Assembly (NCBI RefSeq): GCF_901933205.1
Contig: NC_044585.1
Coordinates: 310,001 to 374,000, forward strand
Origin: Camarhynchus parvulus
Lineage: Eukaryota; Chordata; Aves; Passeriformes; Thraupidae
Direction of reading: 5' to 3'
Length of the DNA: 64,000 nucleotides
Below are positions 9,601-17,642 of this stretch, piece by piece; position 1 is the first letter of the stretch; every line of letters begins with the position of its first letter. A model generated the notes under the pieces. That model did not search any database and was not told where the DNA came from. It saw nothing but the letters and a program-made list of their open reading frames with translations. The translations under genes were made by a program, and so were the position numbers.

Positions 9601-12444
9601 GGAAAAGGAGTGGGCTGCATGCAGAGCTGGAGCTGTCACCTGCAGGGACAAATCCTCCATGCCAGGCTTGCCCCTGCCCCATAGCCATGTCCTGCTCATG
9701 CTGAGCATCACTGGGATCTCAGCTAATGATCCCAGGCTTTTCACAAAGGTAGAATATTTTTCTTGTGGATTAGTATCCTACACTGCTCCTGGAAATCACT
9801 TTGCCAATGGCTACAGAGAAGCCTCTGAGGCAGGAGAGGTGGCTCCTCAATCAGACCAGCACAGCCTGCCCTGAACAATGAGGAGCAGGCTCACATCCCT
9901 GCAGGAACAAGACCCTGGGGCTCAGCTGGGAGCTGCTGCATGTGGTCCCATGTGAGACCACCCAGCTCAACCCAGTGCATGGAGCTGCAAAGGAGCCCTG
10001 CGGACACCCAGAACACTCCTGGTGCTCAGAGAACCACTGGCACCCTCGCCATGCCCAGTGCTGCTCCATCCCCGCCCTACTGCTCCTTCCAAGCATCACC
10101 CCAGTGCTCATCTTCCTCTGTGCCACCCAGCTGGCACACAGTGTTCCTGGGATAACTGGGTCCCTGGCACTGGCACTCCCCAGCTGATGCCAGCTGCAGC
10201 TCCCTGACACCAGCCTCAGGGTGCAGACAGAGAGACAGATCCCCACAGCAGGCAGGAATAGGATCATGAGCATAAATAGAAACCCTTTGGGCAGAGAAAT
10301 AAAATTAAAGACCAAAGGAAAAGAGAGTGTTAGCAAGAGAGCAGGACAGGGTCAAAGCAGTGTCCAGGCTGTCACCACTGGCACCTTTGGTCATACCAAT
10401 GGGAAACCAGTTATAAAAGAACTTCAAATTTAAGGATAAGTGAATTTAGAACACAAAACCCCAAAGAGCCCTAAATATGCCTTTTTCTTCTGCCCTAAAT
10501 TATTCCTTGAATTTCTACTTGGGATCCAGGTCCCAAGCAATCACACAATCCTGAGGCCTCTGAAACCCATGGTGGCATCTCCACAGGATGTCTGGAGGGG
10601 CTTTGCAGAAGTAAGGGTCCAACAAGGTCCAACAGCCTTGGGGGGAGGACATTGGGACCTCCTCCCAAAGCCACCTCCAGTCCCACTGCCCCTGGCCTCA
10701 GGATCTGCAGCATCAGGGCCTTGGGGCCACTGGGGTGGGTTTGGATGGTAACATATGGAGAGTCCTCCATGTCCACTGTACACAGCAATGATGGGGGTGG
10801 GTGCCGAGTGAGTGGGTGGAGAGGGAAGAAGGGTTTGCAGAAGGGTGAGGGATAGAAAATGATGCAAACCTCATCTGAGCTTCCTAGGCACTGTCTGTGT
10901 CCCATCATCCCCAGCCCCTAGGCTGCCTGCAGACCCCAGTCCTGCCAGAGGATGGACACAACCAACCTGTCCCACTCAACATCCAGTGCCTCTTTCATAG
11001 CCATGGCACCCACGGGTGGCACAGTGAGTGAGTGCGAGGCCTGTGGTGCTGGTGCAGCACCTCCCCCACCTTCATCCCGTGGGGATGAGGGGTCCTTCTG
11101 CATGGGGAGAAGCCAGGCCCCTCACCCCCAGCACGTGGGGACAGCAGCATACAAGGAACAAGGTGGGGACACTACTCAAGTTCCCTCTGCCACCCCGAGA
11201 TGCAGTGGCAGCTTTGCTGCGCAGACCACGTCCCCGAGGAGGGACGGCTCCCTGCTGTCAAGGAGCAGCACTGCTGGGAGCTGCAGCTGCTCTGGCTCCT
11301 GAAATGCCTCCTTAGGAAACTCCGGCTGTAATTTGAGGAGGGGGCACCAGCGCCCTGTGGCCCTGCTGAATGGAGCCATTATGCGGCCCCTCTCGCTTGA
11401 AGCACATGTTTTCCTTGTGGACTCGTCTGACCTCACAGGCGAGATGTAAAGGTGCATTTATGGCCTGGGCCCCCCATCAAGCACAGGGGATCCAGCTCTC
11501 CCAGGCGGGAGGCAGTGACTGTGCGGCTCTCTCCCCTCTTGCTGGGGCCAGCCTGGCCCGGGAGCCTGGGCAGACCGAGCCTGAGTGCTGCAGAGCTGCT
11601 CAGCTGAGGTGATGCTGCTCTGCAAAGGGACCTGTGGGACACGGAGACCACTGGGAGCCGGGAGAAGCCAGTGCCATCTCCCGAGACCCTGCCCCCAGCC
11701 CGGCCGGCAGAATATCACCCCGGGACAGGTAGACAGTGCCAGCATCCACTTTCTGAAGCCAAACACGAGGGTCTTGGGGCTGCCAACTCCACAATCCCCA
11801 GCAGCCTGGGACAGCTTCACCATGATACCCGGAGCATCCTGTATCCCACCAGCCCAGGGTCAGCAGTGCAACCCGATCCCCGGAGACGCCCGGGACCGGC
11901 TCCCCAGCGCAGATCCTGCCCCAGGGATGCAGGATTGCCCTCCGTCCCTCTCACGACTCCATCCCCAGAGACACCCAAACCCAGCTCCCTACAACAGAAC
12001 CGGCCCCGGGCATCCAGGACTGGCTCCGGGGGCATCCAGGACCGGTTCCCCGCAGCCCCCCGGGGACCAGGACCAGCCCCCACGTCCCTGCCCCGCTCGG
12101 GCTCAGCTCCTCACGCTCTCCCCGCCGCCGGCTCCCCCCGCCTGAGCCGCGCACAAGACGGACTTTGTCTTGGAAGGCGCCCAGCGCCGCGGCTGCCCGG
12201 GATGGGGGATGGACCGGCGAGCCCGTCCCGTCCCGTGGCCCCGGCCCCGGCCCGGCGCTGGGGGTCCCGTCCCGCCCCGCACACCTGCCCGCCCCCGCTC
12301 CTACCCGGCGGCCCTGCAGACGTTCCTGCCGCGGGGGCTCAGCTCCTGGGCGGCTCCGCGGCTCAGCACCGACAGCAGCAGCAGCGGCAGCAGCGCGGCC
12401 CCGGCCCGGGCGCGGCGGGGCGGCCGCAGCCCACGGGCCGCCAT
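534..12444 (-). CDS. SCARF2: SCARF2, scavenger receptor class F member 2 (SREC-II); partial, cytoplasmic tail outside window
   Basis: Type I membrane receptor with a long EGF-like ectodomain; family knowledge gives cell-surface scavenger/adhesion roles, including heterophilic binding to SCARF1. Eight exons join in frame with GT-AG sites: 12305-12444, 7095-7153, 5458-5559, 4627-5146, 4311-4529, 3810-3938, 1350-1453 and 534-651, about 463 residues. A signal peptide (hydrophobic LLPLLLLSVLS, likely cleavage after residue about 32) is followed by cysteine-rich EGF/laminin-EGF-like repeats (residues about 45-424), then a transmembrane helix (about 431-452) ending in a CCCC cluster and basic RKK. 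Intact motifs include CRCRHGYFGANCDT, WNGTKCDQPC and GWIGDRCE. It matches SCARF2 rather than SCARF1 by residue-level recall of the human protein (for example CPRQFWGPDCKE, YCREPCPAGFYG). The Ser/Pro-rich tail would lie left of position 1. All eight junctions keep frame with no stop, so the gene looks functional. Confidence 0.93.
691..1334. repeat. 17-bp GC-rich minisatellite, about 38 copies, in SCARF2 intron 7
   Basis: Tandem units of the form AGCCCATGGCAGAGCCC, period exactly 17 bp. Copies differ mainly at two sites (CCATGG or CCGTGG; GCAGAG or GCACAG, plus some AGGCTATGG variants), and one unit near 1250 is shortened. The array occupies about 92% of the 698-bp intron between exons 7 and 8. 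Seventeen is not a multiple of 3, so all three frames on a strand share the same codons and stay open together, which explains the long spurious ORFs here. In transcript sense the units carry spaced GGG runs. Confidence 0.97.
1350..1453 (-). CDS. SCARF2: SCARF2 exon 7: last EGF-like repeat
   Basis: A 104-nt exon, residues 391-424, with CNLTCPPGRYGANC and CDPLTGACHM. Acceptor CTCCAG at 1454-1455; donor G|GTGAGT at 1349-1348. The donor lies only about 15 bp from a 17-bp minisatellite array. Confidence 0.92.
1454..3809 (-). other. SCARF2: SCARF2 intron 6
   Basis: A 2.4-kb intron of ordinary unique-looking sequence. Short T or A runs occur near 1905-1916 and 3559. No repeat family or RNA gene recognised. 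Confidence 0.75.
3810..3938 (-). CDS. SCARF2: SCARF2 exon 6: EGF-like repeat
   Basis: A 129-nt exon, residues 348-389, with CETKCRNGTYGENCAFVC and QCLCHPGSHG. The acceptor is CCCAG and the donor TA|GTAAGT. The split codon gives Tyr390 with exon 7. Confidence 0.93.
4311..4529 (-). CDS. SCARF2: SCARF2 exon 5: EGF-like repeats
   Basis: A 219-nt exon, residues 275-346, beginning CGQCKSLQPC and ending NPGWIGDR. WNGTKCDQPC and FYGEGCEKLCPPC are near-identical to the recalled human protein. The acceptor is TTGCAG and the donor CG|GTGAGT. Confidence 0.94.
4627..5146 (-). CDS. SCARF2: SCARF2 exon 4: block of EGF-like repeats
   Basis: The largest exon, 520 nt, residues 102-273. It holds tandem EGF-like repeats with regular CXC spacing, from CPRQFWGPDCKE to YCREPCPAGFYGQGCRR. 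The acceptor is CCCACAG and the donor CG|GTGAGT. Strong orthology to SCARF2 is seen along its whole length. Confidence 0.95.
5458..5559 (-). CDS. SCARF2: SCARF2 exon 3
   Basis: A 102-nt exon encoding residues 68-100, an EGF-like unit with VCEGNFTC and CRCRHGYFGANCDT. The acceptor is TGTACAG and the donor A|GTGAGT. A split codon completes Lys101 with exon 4, as in human SCARF2. Confidence 0.93.
5560..7094 (-). other. SCARF2: SCARF2 intron 2
   Basis: A 1.5-kb intron between exons 3 and 2. No coding, RNA or repeat feature recognised apart from a short C run near 5616-5632. Confidence 0.75.
7095..7153 (-). CDS. SCARF2: SCARF2 exon 2
   Basis: A 59-nt exon encoding residues 48-66, including CCQGWRQQGSEC, the first cysteine-rich ectodomain segment. 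Acceptor CTGCAG at 7154-7155 and donor GTAAAC at 7094-7093 give phase 2 in and phase 1 out, matching the neighbouring exons. Confidence 0.9.
8225..8365. other. Small CpG-rich cluster in SCARF2 intron 1
   Basis: About 140 bp dense in CpG and G/C (CGGGGCCGGGCGGG, GGCGCCTCGGCCCGAGCGG), unlike the surrounding intron. It may be a small CpG island or intronic regulatory element. No canonical TATA or CCAAT was seen. Confidence 0.4.
8366..8452 (+). mobile_element. Old CR1-like LINE fragment
   Basis: The run GGAGGCAGAAAAGAACCACA followed by AAAATGATTCAAGGCCTGGA resembles the CR1 segment that commonly reads GGAGCAGAAGAGCCACAAGG then ATGATT and GGCCTGGA. Recognition is by eye and the copy is short and diverged. 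Confidence 0.45.
12305..12444 (-). CDS. SCARF2: SCARF2 exon 1 (coding part): signal peptide
   Basis: Encodes residues 1-46 plus two bases of codon 47. The start codon at 12444-12442 opens MAARGLRPPRRARAG, then a leucine-rich core and the conserved ELSPRGRNVCRA segment, where human SCARF2 has ELNPRGRNVCRA. The donor is GG|GTAGGA at 12304-12303. The first ATG in frame is chosen because the signal peptide begins there. Confidence 0.92.
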
Positions 12445-12830
12445 CAGCGGCGGAGCGCCGGGGCCCAGCCGGAGCCGGCACAGCCCCGCCAGGGCCGGGC
12501 GCTGCCCCCGCCCGCTGCCGCTGCCCGCCCGCCCCGGTCCCCGCCGGTCCCCGCTGCCGCTCGGCGGGCGGAAGCCGCGCTGCGATCGCTTCGCCGCCGC
12601 CTCCCCCGCGCCCCTCTCTGCGGCGGCGGGAGGGGCTCCGCCGCCAGCCAGGAAATTCCGCATTGGTTCCCCTGACGGCGGGCCAGGCTCCGGGGGCCGC
12701 CGCCGCCGCCGCCCCGGCCCCGGGCAGCGCCGCCCCGACGGCCCCGAGAGGCTCCACCGGGTGGGCAGCGCCGCTGAAATCGGGGAGGGTCCCCGAGGGG
12801 GAATGGGAGGATGCGGAGTCCTGGCTTCCA
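12445..12830 (-). promoter_or_regulatory. SCARF2: SCARF2 promoter / CpG island
   Basis: Very GC- and CpG-rich sequence directly upstream of the SCARF2 start codon; the GC-rich zone spans roughly 12090-12950 including exon 1. On the minus strand there is a CCAAT box (plus-strand ATTGG at 12662-12666) beside a symmetric NF-kB-like site GGAAATTCC at 12651-12659, about 210-220 bp before the ATG, and several GC boxes nearer. No TATA box was seen. The transcription start is not determinable from sequence alone. Confidence 0.7.
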
Positions 12831-13330
12831 GCGCAGCCCGGGGGTCCTGCAGCTCCCGGGAGTCCTGGGAGTCCCGTGGCTCGGGGTGTGGATGGCCCGC
12901 GAACCGGTAGCACCGGCAGTCGGCTGTCACGGCGGTTTGGAAGCCGCAGAGCCCCGGGAGTCTCCAGCAGTCTGATGGTCTCCGGGGTCTGGGTCTCCCG
13001 GCATCCAGCAGCTCCAGGGGTTCGACAGCCGTGGGTGTCCCAGAGATCCGGGTTTTGATTGTCCCGGGGGTCCGGCAGTCCCAGGCTCTGGCTGTATCTG
13101 GAATCCGAGAGCCCGAGATGCACAACAGCCCTGAGATCTGTCTGACCTGTGGTTCCAGCAGCTCCAGGGGTCCAACAGTCTTGGGTGCCCAAAGACCCCG
13201 GGGTCAGCCTGTCCTGGCAGTTTGGCAGCCTTCAGGAGCCCGAAAGCCCCAGGGATCCAGCAGCTCCAGATGCTGGAGACAGACGCAGGATCTGGCTTCC
13301 CCAAAGGTCTGGTAGCCCCCGGTGTGTGAC
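12830..13330. repeat. Degenerate GC-rich tandem repeat upstream of SCARF2
   Basis: The phrase CAGCAGCTCCAGGGGT recurs at about 13006 and 13157, with a partial copy at 13258, each followed by a related CAGYCNTGGGTGYCC stretch. Between them are shorter units like GGTCCGGCAGTCCCAGG. This looks like an old minisatellite decayed by substitution, starting at the outer edge of the SCARF2 CpG island. Confidence 0.6.
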
Positions 13331-16300
13331 AGCCCCAGTGTCGAGCGGTCCTGCACAGATGCCAGTGATCTGGCATCTCATGTGTCTGGCAGCCCGGACC
13401 AGTCTGTTGGGAGCCATGCAGGACCCATGGGAGTTAAATGGTGCCTGCAGCAGTGGAGCCAAGGACCCTGACCAGCAACAGAAAGGCTTCAGAGCAGCCA
13501 CTGGTTAACCCACTGTAAGGGCACAGTTGGGAATCAGGGGGGACACCCTGGGCACCTGCACAAGTCCCACACTTCTACCAGGGTGGGGCAGTCAATAAAC
13601 ATCCTCAGCCTGACAGTGCAGCAGCACTGAATGGGCCAGGGCTTCCTTGGCCACCAACCTGTGCCGGCTGGATTTTCAGCTTAATGGTCACTTGCAAGAG
13701 AGCTCAAGGTTCTTTGAGCTCCCAGGACTCCTGATAACAGTATGGGTGAAATGAATGGATGGGGACATTCTGGACATCTTCCTTAAGGTAGTGCGAATGC
13801 AACTGGACAGCTGCATGTGTCTCCTGAATGCTGATGGCTTGCATAGAGCTGGGGAAGGTGTACAGACAGTGCATCTCCCATAGAGCTGCCTCTGAGCACC
13901 ACACACCCTCCTGTGGATGGGGAGCCTCCATCCCTGTAGGCATGAGCTGGGCAGCATCCTTCTGGAGAGAATCAGGGAGTTCTGAGCACCTTGGGATCTT
14001 TGCATCAAGCAGAGAGCAAAGGCACTTGGTGGCTTCTCTCCATCTTCAGTATTGGCAATACTGATGCACGTGAAGGCTTCTCTCCTGCTCAGACAGGTGA
14101 CTCCCAATGGAAAGTCTCTGGTGGTCTTACCACTGGGAATGTGACCATAGGGCAGCAGCCCCTCTCCCCCCTCCTATTTGCCCTGGCACATTCCAGTTTG
14201 GCAGTAGGACCAGGGAGTAGCATCCCTTGCCCATCTCTCCCTGCCTCCACATCCCTGTCCCCCCTGCCCCATCCTGCTCACAGGTTGCTGGAGTGAGAAG
14301 ACCATAGGGGCACAAATTGCTTCCTTGGGATGACTCAGCCTCAGGCTGAGCTCGGCACCCCTTTCTGCTGAGGAATGAGGGATGGGGAGGTTCAGTTCCA
14401 AAGTTAGGCAGAAATCTGGGTTTGGTGGTGGTGCCCCCCCGGGCAGTTGTGTCCACCTTGAGCTGTAGCCTCACTCAGGCTGTTTCCACAGCTTCATCCC
14501 CCTGCACTGTGCTGAGCAGCCCTTGTGCTCTGCTGTCCCAGTCACAATGAGTCAGAGCAAGATCACACTGCCTCACCTTCACTGTGCTGGTGCTTTGTGT
14601 GAGGATATGTCAGCTTTTGTATGTTTTTTTGGCTTCCATAAACTTCTCTTTCTCTTGGCCAGCAGGCAACGCAGCTTGACTGCTCCATTTCTCCCCATGT
14701 AACCCAGGGCAGGGCAGGGGCTGGGCTGCAGCCAGGGAGATAAGCTGTTCCCTCAGAAGCTGCTGCCAGCTGGCATAAGAGGCTGGAGAAGCTGAGGATG
14801 CTGTGGAGAAGAGGCAAGGGGAGGTTTCACAGTGCTCTGTGTTGGCTGGTGCTTCCAGGGCCTGGGCACTGCATATCGCACAGGTCGCACCCACCCCTCC
14901 CTCCTCTCCCACTGGTCCTGGCCAGGCTGTTGTCCATGCAGAGCTTGGCCCATGCTTTCCATCACACCATTATTTGCAGTTCCCATTTCTAACCCTGCCA
15001 GGTGCCTGTCTCCTGTCTTTCTGTGTTTTGGAAAACATCCCAGAAGAAAGAAACCCCAGCACTATAATATTTCCTAACACAAAACTAAGTAAAAAGATGC
15101 TGTTCTGTCAGTGGTTCAAAAATCCCCATGGCTGCTTGGATGGGCAAGACTGCACAGCAGGGCAAGGTGGGACCTACAATATGGGGTACTTGTCACCATC
15201 CTCACTGTGCCCAGGCTGTCAGGATGCTTTCTGCAAGGATATGGCTCTTTCCCCTTCCAACTCCCCACTGCTGCAGCAGCACAGGGTCCCACGCACACCC
15301 CCTGCCTTTCCATGCTTCCTCTTCCTCCAGGAGGAGCAGAAAACAGGAGCAGCAAAAGCTAAAACTGAGCAGGGTGGGGAATGCCTGGGATATGGGAGTG
15401 TTGGTTGGGTCAGTGCACCCAGAAATAAAAGTGGCTGTTACTATTTTCTGGCTGAGCATGGATACAGCTGTGCCGGGGGACAGTTAGGTGGGATATCAGG
15501 GCAAGGTTCTTCCCCCAGAGGGTGCTGGCACTGCCCAGGCTGCCCAGGGAATGGGCACGGCCCCGAGGCTGCCAGAGCTCCAGGAGCCTTTGGGCAGCAC
15601 TGCCAGGGATGGACAGGGTGGGGTTGTGGGGGCTCTGGGAAGGGACAGAAGTTGGGCTTGCTGGATCCCTGGATCTGGCAGGGCCAGGAACTGGATCCTT
15701 GTGGGTCCCTTCCAGCTGAGGACATTCTGTGAAAGGCTGTGGGGAACCAGGGATTTGGGGTTTCAAGGGCATTCTGTGCCTTGGGGGTTCAGGAGGCAGC
15801 AGCTGCAGCCCTACCCAGCCCCTGCAAACAGGTGCACACAACACCACTGCCCCAGGCTGCAGAGCTGTCCTGACCTAGGAAGAGGGCTGGGGAGGGGATT
15901 ACCTGCAAAAAAGAGGGCCAAGAGGGACTTCTCCTGCCCTCCTACACAGATGTCTGTGGGCCTTTGCAGAAGCTCACAGTGCTCCTGCATCAGCCAGCCC
16001 TGGGTGCAGCTGCAGCATCAGAGCTCAGCCCCTGGGGCACCAGGGCACTCTGTGCCACTGTCACACCATCCTGCCTGCATGGGCTGGAAGGTAGCCCAGG
16101 GCCTAGAACATCTCCCATCTTCCTTTCAATTCCAGGAGCCCAGCTGCTGCCTGCACCTGTGCTGTTCTGGTCCCCTGCTCCAGGCAAAGCTCCCTGCTCC
16201 CCTCCAGGTTTGTTTTTTTAAGGCAGAAGAGTCTCAACTAGAGAAAAGGCAGGAGATGAACAGCTCTGGAAAGCTGAAACATCACCCCTTTGGTGTGGGT

Positions 16301-17460
16301 GGCTCTCCAAGTAAAGGGGCTGACCCTGGAAAAAAGGAGACACTGCCACAGCTCCAGGCAGGGAATCCCAGAGATGCCCGTGGTCCTGCAGAGCCCGACA
16401 AAAACTGCCCCTAATTTGAGGCACGAAATCCTGCGGGGTGCATGTCCCCCAAAAGCAGGTCCCTCCCATGCTGCCACCCCCTCTTCTGCAGGTATGGGGA
16501 TGGCCCATGGCTCCCAGCTCCCCCAAACCAATCACAGGAAGCTCCACAGCTTCTCCAGTCCCTGCCCCAGGAAGTTTGGCCTCACTCCTTTCCCCAGGCT
16601 CTGGCTCAGGCCAAAGCATGCAGCACTAACCCTCCTTTGAGACACAGCAGTGCCTGGGCACATGTGGCTGCCCAAGAGCAGAGAGAAAGAGACGGGAGCA
16701 GGAACAGTTGTGACTTAATCATTTCCATTCTCTACAAATCCAGTGTACAGCAGAGACGAGCTGTGGTCCAGCTCCTGGCGCTCCCACTGCCGTGGTCCAT
16801 CATTGGAACCAGGGGCTGTGGGCAGGAATGGTACAGGGATGGGGCCAGCCCACTCCCCTCACCCCTCCTGCTCCATTGGACTTGTGCCTGAGGATGGACA
16901 ACCCCAGGCAGCTTATCCTAGTGGGCTGGGGGAGAGCTTGGACCTGCCCAGCTCTGGTCAGTGCAAAGCCAGTGAGCAGGCAGGTAGCTGTCTGGGACAG
17001 GCAACAGGGGCTGATCCTGCCCCTTCAAAGGTCTGGTGGATGCTAAGCTCCAACCCTGGCAAAGGCTGGAAGAGCTTCTGGCTGAGGCCAGCTTGTCCCC
17101 AAGTCACCCATCCCACCTGGACCCGAGCCCATGGGCACAAGGCAAGTGGATAAATCACCCTGTGCAATCCTGCCAGGGAAAAAAACCACCAGGACAGTGT
17201 TCATCAAGGCACAGGGAGGGCTGGCAGGAGAGCCCCAGCATCTCCCCAGGGACAGCTCGAGAGGCTGTGGGATGGCAGAGGGACATCCCTGGAGCAGTGC
17301 CAGCGGGGGCAATCCCAGAGCCACCGAAGGTGTGAGTGGTTCAACAGCAACAAGGACACTTCTCTCTTGGGCAAAGGGGGCTGGGGGAGCTGCAGCACAG
17401 CTGGGCTGGGGAATGGTGACAGTGCTTCAGGGCAAAGGTACAGGAGCCCCCGGGCTGGGG
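13331..17460. other. Intergenic region between SCARF2 promoter and PRODH 3' end
   Basis: About 4.1 kb without a recognisable exon. It holds one CR1 fragment (about 15480-15735). No canonical AATAAA or ATTAAA in the PRODH sense was found in the first 1.3 kb after the PRODH stop, so the 3' UTR end is unclear. Confidence 0.7.
15480..15735 (+). mobile_element. CR1 LINE 3' fragment
   Basis: Plus-strand sequence matches the familiar avian CR1 3' portion: GGTTCTTCCCCCAGAGGGTG, CTGCCCAGGGAATGG, GTGGGTCCCTTCCAGCTGAG, and a 3' end at GACATTCTGTGA, the CR1 terminal octamer type. It is 5'-truncated, as usual for CR1. Confidence 0.85.
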
Positions 17461-17642
17461 TCAGGGGCTGAAGAGGTTTCCTGAGAGGAGGCGCCTCTTG
17501 ACCTCTTTCCAGAGCAGGTCCCGCTCGCGGTTCGCCCGCTGCATGAAGCCCCGGTTCTCCTGGGCCCGGCGGGACAGGTAGGGCAGCACCTCGTTCACCG
17601 GCCCGTAGGGCACGTACTTGTACACCGGGAAACCAGCCTGCC
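17461..17642 (-). CDS. PRODH: PRODH exon 14: C-terminus and stop
   Basis: 182 nt, residues 543-601 plus TGA at 17463-17461. It carries [19 protein letters not shown], the proline-recognition helix, and ends SGNLFSP. Acceptor CCCTCAG at 17643-17644, preceded in the transcript by an extremely long pyrimidine tract. Confidence 0.96.

Larger units (their letters stand above)
7154..12304 (-). other. SCARF2: SCARF2 intron 1
   Basis: A 5.1-kb first intron. It contains a C-rich low-complexity stretch near 7478-7506, a T-rich run (about 8133-8170), a CpG-rich patch (about 8225-8365) and a short old CR1-like segment (about 8366-8452). No other exon recognised. Confidence 0.75.

Noticed and set aside
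13018..13030. GGTTCGAC resembling a tRNA B box
   Set aside because: It lies in a decayed tandem repeat. No A box or cloverleaf could be built around it.
11951..13192. A 413-codon minus-strand reading over SCARF2 exon 1 and upstream
   Set aside because: Stops are rare because of very high GC. The SCARF2 signal-peptide exon is in a different frame, and the reading follows decayed repeats.
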